The notes: a model not told the origin generated them from the letters alone. Numbered from the stretch's first letter, positions 33,534 through 44,643 are shown. The stretch is DNA of 64,000 bases from Bemisia tabaci (GCF_918797505.1 NC_092795.1:5613434-5677433); one strand, 5' to 3'. Translations and numbers: made by a program.

Positions 33534-33813
33534 TCATAACAGAGTAGAAAAAGCACTAACTACGAGTGGTTTTAAAACAGATCCCGCTCTTATTTTGATT
33601 GGCGACACATTTCCACCGACGACGAATTCGGGTTTCACTTGATTCCTCCTGGCAGAAATAGAAACCCGAAGAAGGGATGAAAACCCAGACCGTCTTTGAG
33701 GACTTATTCTCTGAAAATCCCGTGCAATCCTGCGTGCCAATCCAAGAGCTTCACCCCGATCATCCCTTCCATGAACCTTTGACCGGGTGCGTAGGCAACG
33801 TGCCTCCCAATCT
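33534..33813 (-). CDS. Uncharacterised minus-strand open frame (about 93 codons)
   Basis: The frame runs from just after a TAA at about 33814 to the stop at 33534. It is arginine-rich (LARRIARDFQRISPQRRSG, VSISARRNQVKPEFVVGG) and GC-richer than its surroundings. No domain is recognised and there is no clear start codon at its upstream edge. It could be an internal exon, a decayed transposon segment or chance. It is listed only because its length and composition stand out. Confidence 0.2.
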
Positions 33814-33883
33814 ATTTAGAGGCTTTGCGTCTCCGGTATGTTATACTTAAAGCGTCTCAGGCCCAAGTTATCAATATGGTTTC

Positions 33884-33918
<35 letters not shown>

Positions 33919-33919
33919 G
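33884..33919. repeat. Poly-C plus (CT)n microsatellite
   Basis: A run of C passes directly into about a dozen CT units. Confidence 0.95.
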
Positions 33920-34079
33920 AGGTTGCCGGTAGCGCCATCTTGTGGAATTGATTGTTTTTAAAGTTTACGTTCTGATTGTTGGTCAGAATCGGTTGGAATT
34001 TTTTTTTTTTTTTTTTTTAACTATTACTCAATTGAGAATTTGCATGCAAATTTTTTATTGCTATATCTGATAGTGCTTA

Positions 34080-34320
34080 AAGAGCTGATTTCACAATATT
34101 TTTCTGATATGGGAAACAATATAAAAATAGATTTAAAAGTGACCGCCTTGTGACTTCATCTTGCGGCATTTCTCATTTAAACACACGTATTTTGGCAGAT
34201 TAGATTATTTTGTCAAATCTTCTCCAATAATTTTTCATTTCATGAACCAAGGGTATCCTCGTGTTTATTTCACTCAGTAGTTTCCACTTAAACACGAAAT
34301 TCATCAAATTTCAGACATGT
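34080..34320 (+). repeat. R12 dispersed repeat
   Basis: Diverged copy: 'ttctgatatgggaaac', 'aaatagatttaaaagtgacc', 'tttaaacacacgtattttgg' and 'aaatttcagacatg' match the copy at 15595. Confidence 0.5.
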
Positions 34321-34427
34321 AATGTGGGTGCATTTCGGTAAATAATAAGTGCATTTTGCATCGTAGAGATCGCGTTTTGCGTAGTAATAAGCGCGTTTCG
34401 CGAAGTAATATTGATCGTTGGACTGCA

Positions 34428-34552
34428 TTTTACAGTGAGGAACTACTAGTTCTGGCTCATTTTTGAAACGACATACGTGTCAATTGATGTAGTGCTGTAA
34501 CAAATGAGCCAGATGTAGCAATTCACTATTGCAAAATGCAGTACAGTTTTAA
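34428..34552. mobile_element. M8 inverted-repeat MITE
   Basis: 'ttggactgcattttacagtg' and 'ctggctcatttttgaa' on the left are mirrored by 'aaatgagccag' and 'attgcaaaatgcagtac' on the right. A further half copy lies at about 34695-34745. Confidence 0.65.
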
Positions 34553-34745
34553 AGCGCAAAAAAGGAATGAATTAAACAGATGAAAAAAAATCGGGAAAAA
34601 TTAATCACATCAAACCGACCACACTAACTGTTTCTACCAAACTTTAAATATAACATTTGTGTCACATAAGTTTTAATAGAAAGATAGGTGCTTTTAAGGA
34701 TGACTCAGAAATAGAAGTTCTTTATTCTAAAATGCAGTCCATATA

Positions 34746-35327
34746 GAATTGCACTGCGTTGAAAGAAATAAACAAAGTGGTAATTTTACTAGCGAACCGA
34801 GAGTAAAATAGCTCTATGGCTGTGTATGTGTTATTAGACCAAAAGTTTAAGATTTTTCCTGCGATCGTAAACCAACTGGTTCACATTGATCCCTAGGAGC
34901 TGAATGAAAGACCTAAAACGGAAACCTACGCAAATAGATTGATAATTACTCTCCCCATATAAAATATTCCTAATAAGACCCCTTCAAACGCAAAATGATA
35001 ACGGTCCTTGAAACGAATGTGGCAACAATGGTTTTACGGCAGCTTTTGACATCAATGGCGGGAAATTGGGCTGGTCTCCTTGTGAATGCTGCCGCCTTGA
35101 GCGTAAAAGATGCTTTGATCGTTTCATAAACAACCATTAAGCAGATAAGGTTACCTACCTCTCCTCATTCCAACCCGCTTTCGTTCGGCAAAGCCCAAGA
35201 GAGAAAGTTCCTTCTCCACTGTAAGCTAGAACAATGCACCTGTGCAATTGCGAAAATTAAAGCAGATTTTTCAATTGGAGACCACTCAAATGCGTTTTCA
35301 AAGCATGGCGAACGGATTGGTCCATTT
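34746..35327. other. Unassigned intergenic stretch
   Basis: No recognised gene or family repeat. Confidence 0.4.
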
Positions 35328-35491
35328 CAGTGGGGTGGCGTGCTTTGCGATATATCGACTGATCGAACATTTAAACCTATGGAATAGATCGATGAACAGG
35401 GTGTTCGCAGCGAACACCTTAATAATTGATTCTTTACCGTGGGTTTAAATGGCATGACAATCGATAAATCGCAATTCACGCTACGCCACTG
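35328..35491. mobile_element. M5 hAT-type MITE with visible 8-bp duplication
   Basis: A 164-bp copy with CAGTGG start and CACGCTACGCCACTG end. Flanks GTCCATTT and ATCCATTT match at 7 of 8. Central 'ggtgttcgcagcgaacacc' hairpin is perfect. Confidence 0.86.
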
Positions 35492-35642
35492 ATCCATTTG
35501 CGTTCGTTTTGAAGCTCCACCCTCCTCCGGCCGCAATTTTCGAATTGAAGTTTTCATCGGCAAAAGCGGGGAAATAAACCAGTGACGAATTGTCCTCACA
35601 AAAAGTGTTTATTGATGCCTTAAATAACTCAAGTATACAATT

Positions 35643-35720
35643 TGGACGCATTTATGCTAAAAGGAACTATGTCACACGCAATCCTCATGCACATAGTTGT
35701 TTTTAGCATAAGTACGTCCA
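35643..35720. mobile_element. Short M1 derivative (78 bp)
   Basis: TGGACGCATTTATGCTAAAA to 'tagcataagtacgtcca'. The central boxes of the family are deleted, leaving mainly the arms. Confidence 0.7.
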
Positions 35721-36001
35721 TTTTATTACCACTTACGCGTGGGAATAGTTACCACAAGAACATAGAAACTCTTAGAAAACTGATATTAAACTTTCATTTT
35801 TCTACAAACGCCTGAACTGTTGAATTTTTAAAAAAAAATCGTGTTGGGAATTTCTTTTCCCCACTTTTTAACTCATACTCTTAAAAGCGTTCTTTTTTTA
35901 AAGTATAAAAAAAACTCAGAAAGTGAAATGATAGATTTGGCACTTACAGTGGTTTTATTTTATGATATGTTGATGCATCCGAAATGTTTGGTTTCTTTCA
36001 G

Positions 36002-36161
36002 CTTTGGACCCCGTTAAATATCATCCTCTTGAACCTTGTTGTCTCAGACTTCTGTGTTGGTTTGATGGGCAATCCTTTTCCACTGATATCTGCAATTTAT
36101 CACTATTGGATTTTCGGTACTACTTGGTGCCAGGCCTACGGATTTTTCATGTCTCTCTTAG
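36002..36161 (+). CDS. Opsin exon (ciliary/pteropsin-type), TM2 to TM3
   Basis: Opsins are retinal-binding G protein-coupled receptors that sense light in membranes. The 160-bp exon starts after the acceptor 'tttctttcag' and ends before the donor 'gtgagt' (phase 0 to phase 1). It encodes LWTPLNIILLNLVVSDF (TM2 with the conserved Asp), GNPFPLISAIYHYWIFG (extracellular loop) and WCQAYGFFMSLLG (start of TM3). Cys in WCQAY is the conserved disulfide cysteine, and Tyr three residues later stands at the usual counterion position, as in many invertebrate opsins. The loop and TM3 wording is closest, from memory, to insect pteropsins rather than to rhabdomeric visual opsins. No TM1 or TM4-7 exon was found nearby, so the remaining exons must be further away or lost. 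The reading frame is clean. Confidence 0.85.
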
Positions 36162-36232
36162 GTGAGTTCTATCATTCAATGACCTTCTCAGATCAATCAT
36201 TTGGGTTTGGGCTACAGCCCAAAATAGGCAAT

Positions 36233-36441
36233 ACTGAAAAAAAGTAAAGTTGATTTAACATTCTGGATGTAAAAAAAGTGTGCGAGACCTTAAAAAATGC
36301 TGGATTAACTGCTGCAGCAGTTACTTTAGCAATCTCAAGATGTGAAGCTAACTGCCGTAGCGGGTATTTTAGCATTTTGAGGGTTCTCGCAAACTTTTTT
36401 TTACATCCAGAATGTTAAATCAACTTCCACTTTGTCCGGTG
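36233..36441. mobile_element. M2 MITE in the opsin intron
   Basis: A 209-bp copy with degraded left end (ACTGAAAAAAAG) and right end 'tttgtccggtg'. AT flanks both sides (36231-36232, 36442-36443). It lies 71 bp after the opsin exon's donor site. Confidence 0.8.
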
Positions 36442-37430
36442 ATGCGATAAAATCATTGAAAGGAAATTGTGATTAAATGTAATAAAATTTCAATTATTTT
36501 ACCGTAAAATGGCAATATTTTTACATAATTTCGTCAATGAATGCCAATTTCAAACGATCAACACGACGAGTTCCATACATCAAAATAAGTCGCGTCTAAC
36601 GGGGACTTGTTACTCATTTAAATTTATTTGCAATCAACTTTGTAGAGGTGTGTTCCTTCGATCAGTATAGGCAATATACTCATCACTTCGATCAAGCAGC
36701 CATACTTTTACCATTTAATTGAGGCGCTTCGTGCTTGGAGACTAAGGCGCATAAGAGCAGTTTTTGCTAATTAGAGAAATACGTATTTCAAGCTTCAAAA
36801 TTACATAGATCCTTATGGTGGAAAGAAAGTTCAATCTGACTTTTTGATGATTAAAAATTGGAATTTGGGAGTGAATTTCTCATAGAATATGCATTTAGAT
36901 TGGTTTGACTTGAAATCATTAAAATGTCAATTTTTTTATCAAAAACTGCACTTATTTGTCTTGTATTTCAAACCTCTCAATCGTAACTTATCGCAATATG
37001 TGCTACTTAAGAGATAGCTCAGGAACTCTGGAATAAAATAGGGGTCCCTTTGAAAAATTTCTAAGCACAATTGGTATGAATATCTCCTATGTGATTCTTT
37101 CACGTAGAATTCGAATTCCGACTTTGCTCACGAAAAAAAAACTTGAGCAAATTCCGCCATCTTGAAAAAGTTGCCCAATCTCTGTCAAAAAGTCGAAAAA
37201 TCTCACGGCTTTTTAAGCAAAATGAGTTTTTTCCAAATTAAAGAGCGTAAAATTTCCAATTAGACCAGTCTCACTTTCTTAACAAAGAACCAAAATCAAA
37301 GCCTCAGCGGGCCAATCAAATTTCAGCAGAGCTCCCATCAAACAGAGCATCTCAATAAAAACCGTCACTTCATTTGCCAAATCTCAATGAAAAGCTTCTC
37401 ACCCGGCGTTCAAATTATTTTTCCCGCAGG
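36442..37430. other. Unassigned, presumably intronic or intergenic
   Basis: AT-rich with no coding exon seen on either strand. If the opsin gene is intact this belongs to its downstream intron. Confidence 0.4.
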
Positions 37431-38060
37431 ACAAGTTCGCCCTTGGACCGATTGGGGCGGAGGAGGGGGGGGGGAGGGTGAAAAAAAAACCAATCAAAAG
37501 TGGGACGGGCGGCTCAACAGGTCGCAAATCCGAGACCTCTGTGAAACCTAATAAGCCTCCGAAACCGAAAATACAAATATTGAATACGGGAGGCAGCGGG
37601 ATCTCCGGGAAGAATAATCATGTGCCTCCGTTGCGCCTTCCATTTCCATGGCGGTCCATTCTTCTCCGACGGCGGCGCGGCGAGTCAGCCTCTACTCGTG
37701 ACACTGTAACTCTACACCAATTATCCCCGGACACGGTTGCGCGGTCGCCGGGATCCCGGGGAAAAACCGGGGAAAACCGGGAATTTTCAGCGGGATCTGG
37801 GATCGGCGTCCGGGAATGTTTTGCGTCCGGCGCGTGGTAAAAAGACTGTTTATTCTGCCGAGGTCTTTTGAGGGAGCGGGCGGGGGGTGGGGACGCGGGG
37901 CGGGGGGTGGGGACGCGGGGCGGGGGGTGGGGACGCGGGGCGAGGGAAGGCTGGGCGACTTCAAAGGGCGTTTCGAAATGAACAGGCATTTGAAAAATGA
38001 AAGGAATCGCGAATCCCCGCCCGGGCGCCTCGTTCCCGAGACATGCATTTTTCCACTTCA
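37431..38060. other. GC- and CpG-rich island
   Basis: Clearly richer in G, C and CpG than its AT-rich surroundings ('gacggcggcgcggcgag', 'gatcccggggaaaaaccgg'). Open frames on both strands are by-products of composition: Pro/Arg-rich and without domains. It could be a promoter region or a foreign GC-rich repeat. Confidence 0.5.
37881..37940. repeat. G-rich minisatellite, three perfect 20-bp units
   Basis: The unit CGGGGGGTGGGGACGCGGGG is repeated exactly three times, directly after a related 'gagggagcggg'. Four or more G-runs per strand give strong G-quadruplex potential. Confidence 0.95.
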
Positions 38061-38245
38061 ATCCGGATGCTAATCAGTTGCGCATCACAACAGAAACACG
38101 AACAAATAGCCGCTCCCAGGCGTACCGTCAGCCATCGGTATTGTGCTCACCCTCCATCGAAGCAGTGCTTATCTTTTAATGTTCCTCCATTTCTTCTAGT
38201 TTTTTTTTACATAAATATAGCTCTCGGAAAATTTGGGAGGTGATT

Positions 38246-38632
38246 CTAGAGTACCTATATAGCGAGAGTATAGACAGATCGCTTCATGGAGGGCTTAGGG
38301 CCCAAAAGTGCAGCCACCCTTCTAACCAACTTCTAACGCACCAAATTTTACTACCAGTCTGCAGATTCCAATTCTAACCAAGATGGCTAAGAATGTACAT
38401 AAATTAGCGTTCTTCCGCAAAAATGAGTAAATTTATGCCAAAACTTAGTCAAATACGTGCTTTATAAACGATGGTCCGTAACATTTGTATCAGTAAATCG
38501 CTCTGAATAATTGAAATTCATAGGTTGGCTGCATTTCTGGGCCCTAACTTCATTTGCGGAGGCAACGGTGAAGGCCTGATAGATTTTCGGAGTTTCATAT
38601 CTGTCTATATTCTCGCTATACAGGTACTCTAG
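38246..38632. mobile_element. 387-bp inverted-repeat element
   Basis: Ends CTAGAGTACCTATATAGCGA and the complement of CTAGAGTACCTGTATAGCGA. Next to the ends are 'gtatagacagat' / 'atctgtctatat', and inside are 'gggcttagggcccaaaa' / 'ctgggccctaac'. GTGATT and GTGATC flank it, suggesting a 5-6 bp target duplication. Only copy in the window. Confidence 0.78.
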
Positions 38633-38655
38633 GTGATCCCTGCGCCTTTTCGATT

Positions 38656-38926
38656 CTTAATTGGACGTACTTGAAGCGCCGGGAACGGGAGAGGCATTTC
38701 TTGGTTGTAGCGTCTTAAAATCACCGCTAACGTTTCATCCATTATAATTAAAACAAATTAATGAAATTCGTTAAATTTTTTACTGAATTTGCTTCATGAT
38801 TATACAGTGGTAAAAACGAAAAATCCTGAAAAATTATCCCTATAGTTTTCTCTCTAAAATAAAAATTAGCACTGGAGAATGTGGAACACTGCAACCAGGA
38901 GAAGCCTTTTCTGCACCCAACGCCTC
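38656..38926. mobile_element. M4 element, with a stub of M1 at its left
   Basis: 'attggacgta' (38660) is the M1 terminus only. It is followed by M4 from 'gaagcgccggga' through 'ctaacgtttcatccattata' to 'tctgcacccaacgc'. About 250 bp without further interruption. Confidence 0.65.
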
Positions 38927-39142
38927 ATTTTCGCTAAAAGGAACTAAAGACGGGAGGGAAAGATGGGGTATCCTCGTAAATGCTGTACACAAAACAATAA
39001 AAATGTGCGTGATTCCTTAATCCTGGTAAATTCCGAACATCGCAGGGTTGAGCTCATCGATAACGCACTTATTTAGCCATGCAAATTTTTTGTAGTCAAC
39101 AGAAGTCCTTGGTCGGAATAAAAGATTTCGAACGACGGATAT

Positions 39143-39535
39143 CATTGGCGGATCCAGCAAATTGGTAACATTGTTTTTCTCCATTTAAACACGGAAAAAA
39201 AAAATTGCTGATTCAATAATTCAATTGCTAAAAACAGTGAGTGCAATGTTTCAACGCAGATTTTACAACAAAACAAAATGCTACTTTAACTACCCCCGTG
39301 GTTAAATTAGTTTAGAATGTGGTTAAAGTAGCACTTTTTTGTTGTAAAATCTGCGTTGAAACATTGCACTCACTGTTTTTAGCAATTGAATTGCTGAATC
39401 AGCAATTTTTTTTTCCGTGAACATATGGAAATATATCGATTCATGGAGGGGCCAGGTGCTCCGACAAGAATCGATTATTTACGTAGGTTTAAACGGAGGG
39501 AATCTGGTGTTGCCTAATTGCTAGATCCGCCTCTG
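39143..39535. mobile_element. M6 hAT-type MITE carrying a nested M2 element
   Basis: Ends CATTGGCGGATCCAGC and 'ctagatccgcctctg', flanked by a perfect 8-bp duplication ACGGATAT (39135-39142, 39536-39543). Without the nested 230-bp element it matches the 166-bp copy at 30442. Confidence 0.93.
39190..39419. mobile_element. M2-type MITE (CACGG ends) nested in M6
   Basis: A 230-bp palindrome, CACGGAAAAAAAAAATTGCT to 'ttttttttccgtg', with mirrored 'cagtgagtgcaatgtttcaa'. AA on both sides (39188-39189, 39420-39421). The M6 copy at 30442 gives the empty form 'tttaaaccaatgg'. Confidence 0.9.
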
Positions 39536-39735
39536 ACGGATATAGGAGCAGCAGAAATGCTAGGCGTCTGCATGCAACTATTCGAGCTCGATGGAAGTGC
39601 GTACTGCATACATGCAGATTTGAAGGCGCCTCGACTTTCTTTCGATCTCAACGAAAGTGGCATTTAGGGACAGGATGGGTGTCACGTCTGTCATGTTTGA
39701 AAGATTCCACGTGTTATGTGCCTCGATGCAATACA

Positions 39736-40001
39736 CCAACGGTGAAATTGCAGAAGTGTAGACACGTGCATCTCGAGTACGCAGTGTTTTAAAATCTCCG
39801 TTCCAATTTTATTTTAGCAAATGGGAACACACCAGTGGTATTACTTGGAAATTTCACGGAATATCTCTCACGTAAAGATGAAAAACCAGAGAAGTTTTTG
39901 AGAAATAGCTTCAAGTACTTTTCTACTTGAAAAAGGAAGTATGACGGATAGTCTGTAACATGTCGAAACCGAGATGCGCGTTCTTGCAGTCTCAACGTTG
40001 A
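39736..40001. mobile_element. Diverged M7 relative
   Basis: 'acggtgaaattgcag', 'atttcacggaatatctctc' and 'ggaagtatgacggatagtctg' follow the order of the M7 copy at 9153. The ends are too diverged to show the TA flanks. Confidence 0.6.
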
Positions 40002-40219
40002 CATTCATTTACCTAGTGTATTGAAGACTCTTTGATGACATATTTTTCCATCCGACCGACAGAATCGTCATCTAACGAATTGGTTGCGTTTTTCACAAGA
40101 AATCAAGCAACGCTTTAAAAAAAATTGAGTCAAGGATAGCATTGAGCTTGTCTGGATGCAAAATTCCTATCGCCGAAACTTAAGTCCACCTAAAATGATT
40201 AAAAATGCAAAAACTCAAT

Positions 40220-40220
<1 letters not shown>

Positions 40221-40262
<42 letters not shown>
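40221..40262. repeat. Poly-T tract, about 40 bp
   Basis: Uninterrupted T run followed by 'agatttaaatctatgg'. The repeat in copy D has the same length. Confidence 0.95.
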
Positions 40263-40265
<3 letters not shown>

Positions 40266-42180
40266 TTTAAATCTATGGAGAACTCAAAACTATTTTGCTT
40301 CGTTCCAAGTCCGTGCACTTAGGTCCTTTCAGTTGAAACTGCTGTCCAAATGTGACTTATAGAGCACTTATTCAACGTTCGCGTGCAATAGAACCGAATA
40401 GTTTCCTTTTCTCTTTTTTGACCGATGTGCCACACGTGGCGGTATCCATCACTGTCTGTCCATGAGAATAAGTGGGTGGCGGTGGCGGTATACTTTACGT
40501 GTTCACACCGGAATAGCAGAGTTTTCCTGCTTTGCGAATTTTCTGCATTTTCCCTATCCTATCTAGGTGAAACCGATTTACCAATTTCAAAATACTTAGT
40601 GTCGTTTGAAAGTGCACAAAATTATCTTGACCCCGTTCTTACTTGGAGAGTTCGCTATTCACTCTGGGAATCGATTTATTGAGAAAACTAATAGGTTTTT
40701 TATTTTCGATTGATGTGGCTTGCCAAAATATGTTCATATCAATCTGAGCACTAGTGTAATATTAATCCTTTTTTCTCAAAGTATCTGCAGGAATTTTTCT
40801 GGAGCATAAAAAGTAGACCAGTATGTTATTGAAGTACCACAAAACTAGATCAATATGACCATTTTAAAAAGTACATATCTAACGTTCCTATGCGTTGTGA
40901 TTAGCTTCTTGGAGAAAAAGTCAGTTACTGAGAAGAAAAATTTATATCAATTAAAACGTTTGCTTTTTGCTAATTGCTTAGGCATCATACATTAATTGCG
41001 GTTTTGCATATTTGCTTTCCATCACATACATATAAATAATATAAACTCCAACTGGACTCGACCGTGCTTGCGAGGATTAATGTGAGGAAGTTAAGCGAGA
41101 TGGCCCTTAAGATGGAACAAATAAAACGAGGTAAAATTGACCCTCTGAGAGTATTTCAAAGCAGTAAAATGATACATCGCGATTTCAGATGATAGATAAA
41201 AACTCAGATGAAGTTTGGCGGTTTACAGAACGAGCTATTGAGAGTTGTTGTGCACAGAATGTTCGACTAAGACATGCAAATTTTGATGGGTAAATCGACA
41301 AATTATTAGTTTTAACGGTTGTTTCGTCAAAGAAAATCAAATAACATAACCCATGCAACCACTTTTAAATGTTCAAATTTTGTAAGCAATGAAAGAATAA
41401 GCTCTTAAAGTCTCCACGTCATGTCCAATCATGACATTGCCTCGTCCTACTGTTCGGTGCCGTTGTTAGCTTTAGGAACGACTCAATTCAAACGCTTACA
41501 ACATCGTTCATACTATGAATATGCGGCTTGAAATTTTGATGCAGTGTTCGTAACTGTTTTAAAGGGCGTTCCGGAGAAAAATCAAATATTCCCCACTTTA
41601 ACAATCCAAGCACTGTCCTCTCGGCTCAAGGAGTCATAATTTTGGTTCATTCTGTAAATATTCTTCCATGGTTTGGTTTGATTTCAAAGCTTGGTCATCC
41701 AAATCGTTTATACCAAGATTTCGATTATATGCACCGAATACTACGACCGTTATACAGAAACCAGCTGAAAATCTGCGATGAAAGTCACGGGTCTAGATGC
41801 TTCATTGCCATACACTGTAATTTTAATACTTGCTCACTTAATCAATCGTGTAGTTTCACTAGAATTTACCGGAGCAATAGACCAGATTTGTTTTCATAAA
41901 CATAATTCGAACGGATTATAAAAACCTGCCTGTTCTTATAAAATTTCTTGATCGAATCGATATTGATATTTTCCCGTTTATCTATTGCTATCGATCCGTC
42001 GATTTTGTACTAATTAAATCAACCCGTTCGGTAAAAATCCCTCATTTGTGTGTGGCCCAAGTGGGCCTGCCATTTTACAATGATACCACTATTCGACCAC
42101 GAGGAAGCTCGGGTGGCCTAAACTAAATATTGATGGCGGACTGTTATGGCATTAAAATAACATCTCCGGTTCGGTAAAAA
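40263..42180. other. Unassigned part of copy C
   Basis: No recognised exon. Plus-strand frames 40425-40682 and 41642-41899 (85 codons each) recur unchanged in copy D only because the whole block is duplicated. No motif identified. Confidence 0.35.
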
Positions 42181-42350
42181 GCTATTTTATTTCCTCATTA
42201 CTTACTTCTCTTCTTCCTCTTTTTCTTTATCATTGCTCTTATCTTCCTCTCTTTTCTCATCTCTTCTCTTTTTTCTTCTTTTCCTTTCCCTTCATCTAAA
42301 TTTTACGCTCTTGTTTTTTGCTACTCTCTTCATCTTTTTCCTCGTTTCAT
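42181..42350. repeat. Polypyrimidine tract
   Basis: About 170 bp consisting mainly of C and T ('cttcttcctctttttc', 'tcttctcttttttcttc'). Confidence 0.8.
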
Positions 42351-43017
42351 GACTCACAAAACCCTTAAAACAGCGTAAGAGTAGCATTAACATTACGGAC
42401 CCTTTTTAGGTAAACGGAAAATGCGCTTGAGTCCCAATTCAGACTTAATCTTCATACGATTAGTACTAGACTATTAAAATGCCAAGAAAAGCCCAGCATT
42501 AAAAATTTAAGTAAATTGACGCAATTACGACGAAAATTAAATAGTGTCAATAAAAAATTCACCGATATAGACCGTCTGCTATTATATCGGTGATACCACC
42601 GTACTCACATTTCATATTACCTCACAATTTTTCCCCCACTTGGTTCCATCGGTTCCATCTACGACGTCATACATGATTGACAAATCTGAAATTAGAAATA
42701 TTAACTTTTTTTTCTTCTTTGGCTTTAATTTTATTCCATTTTTGCCACGTGTAAAGGTGAAAAAAAAAAAAAAAAAATGAAAATTAAAGTTATGCCTGAC
42801 GTCCGAAAACCAGCGATGACGGCTCGACCCTACGATACGCGGTGTCGAATTTCTCCTCTCAATTCACGCGATCGTAGAGTGGGGCTCAAACATTTGACAA
42901 CAAACGTCCATCAGGCTTATTCCTGGTAATTGTACAGAAATCCGATTTCCTATGGCTTTGATCGCCAACTCCAAAAGGCCTTTGTTGTGTCGAGCGTAAT
43001 TATGTTTGCTCAGCTGT
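42351..43017. other. Unassigned part of copy C
   Basis: No gene recognised. A 17-bp poly-A run lies near 42760, and 'ccgatatagaccg..tatatcgg' near 42560 forms a small hairpin. Confidence 0.35.
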
Positions 43018-43999
43018 ACTGCTGTGTTAAAGAAAAACGCCGTATCGGCATCCGGGCGTTGTCAAATTTCTGTTGATGAAATACGAATTTCCTGGAAAAA
43101 TTCAAATTCAAATAATTTTTGTCCGTAATTGAATGTGGTGCGTGTAAAAATGTCAAAGAAAAATATCCAGATGTGACCGTCTACTGAAAAAGAGACCGTA
43201 GTCCAGAAAGGACGTATCCATGGAAAATTTGCTGAAACAAAAAGTATTTGCTTTTTTTGATAATGCCTCATTAACTGAGTTCAAGGTATGTTTTACAATT
43301 GTTTTCCGATGTAGGGAATTTGAGAAAAATAGAAGTAGATACTATAGGACACCTAGACAATAAGAGGAAGTCCTTGTGCTTCTCAGAAATGACTAAAAAC
43401 CAAGCAGTAGACTATTTTTTTCTTTACACATGACCGAAGTAGAATGCAACGCTGCATTTTTTGCAAAAAAAAGTGTTCATGGGGGATGTTTCGCGTCAAT
43501 GTGATAGTTTGTTACCATTTTTGAGAAATCGCACCGAAAAAAAAGTGAAGTTGATTTAATATTATGGATGTAAAAAGAGTGTGCGAGAACTTATAAAATG
43601 CTGAATCACCAGCCACGGCAGTTAGTTTTACATCTTGGCATTGCTAAAGTAACTGCTGAAGCGGGTGATTCAGCATTTTATAAGTTCTTGCAAACATTTT
43701 TTACATCCAGGATGTTAAGTCAACTTGCCTTTTTTCTCGGTGCGGGCTCTTGGGTTTTTTCTCCTTTTTGCCTCAAGACGTCTCACTTCGTAACTCCCTT
43801 AACGAAAGGGCGTATCTCCATTTTACGCGCGATTTTTGGTGTCGATATAAATTATGATTTTTAGGAGTCACGTGGAAATAGTCATACGCCCTCACTTTAG
43901 AGGATAGGCGATCTATACTGTCAAAAAGAAATGTTTTACTACAGACACTTTGGCAACAATCAAATGTTCATACGGTGTTTTTCCTCAGCACGACAGTAT
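43018..43999. mobile_element. M3 MITE split into distant halves
   Basis: Left half 43018-43165 ('tgctgtgttaaagaaaaacg', 'gcgttgtcaaatttc') and right half 43934-43999 ('tttggcaacaatc', 'catacggtgtttttcctcag') face each other across about 770 bp that includes an M2 copy. The interval fits insertion of other sequence into one M3. Confidence 0.55.
43532..43742. mobile_element. M2 MITE (CACCG ends)
   Basis: A 211-bp palindrome, CACCGAAAAAAAAGTGAAG to 'tttttctcggtg', flanked by CG on both sides (43530-43531, 43743-43744). The mirrored core is 'gctgaatcaccagcc' / 'gcgggtgattcagc'. Confidence 0.9.
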
Positions 44000-44328
44000 C
44001 CGGGAAGCAAGTATGCAAAAAATAAGGATTAGTCCGATCGATCGCCAAGTGGTCGTCCGGTCCGCAGTCACACTGTTTGCGTCCCTCCCCCTAAATTTTT
44101 GCTCCTCTGATGCAAGGGCGTAACTGCACTTCCGCAAGAGAGCTCCAAATAGCATTGAGTTACACGAGAGATGGGGCTCGACTTAAAATGTAAGGACGTC
44201 TCACGTCAGCGGATCGAGTGTCGATTTCGCGCTGCAGTCCCTCACATCTCACATAGATTTTAAGGTGATTTGATGGACGCCATATTTTGTGTCAGAGCGA
44301 CTCGTGATATAGTATCTCATCGGTTAGT

Positions 44329-44643
44329 TACATTTTTACGGCTACTCGTCATTTTTTCCGAATTTTAAGATCGCAATTCTGTTGTCAGGAGACTAAAAAA
44401 TTCACTTACTAATTTTGACAAGCAAGTTCAACGTAATGAAGGCGTGGTTTTTTCAGAGAGAAAAAATCGTATTCGATACTAATATCGAAACTGGACTTGA
44501 ATGCGATATTTTCTGTCTAAAAAAACCACGGCCATATTACGTTGAATTTGTTTGTCAAAATTGATACGTGAATTTTTTAGTCTCCTGACAACAGGCTTGC
44601 GATTTCAAAATTCGGAAAAAATGACGAGTGGCGAAAAAATGGA
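44329..44643. mobile_element. 315-bp inverted-repeat element
   Basis: Left arm 'gctactcgtcattttttccg', 'tgttgtcaggagactaaaaa' mirrored by 'ttttagtctcctgacaaca', 'cggaaaaaatgacgagtgg'. Inner arms include 'aagttcaacgtaatg' / 'tattacgttgaattt'. No target duplication settled. Confidence 0.75.

Noticed and set aside
37478..38073. Frames of 120, 147, 118 and 85 codons on both strands
   Set aside because: Overlapping frames in a GC-rich island with Pro/Arg/Gly bias from the minisatellite. Low stop-codon frequency explains them.
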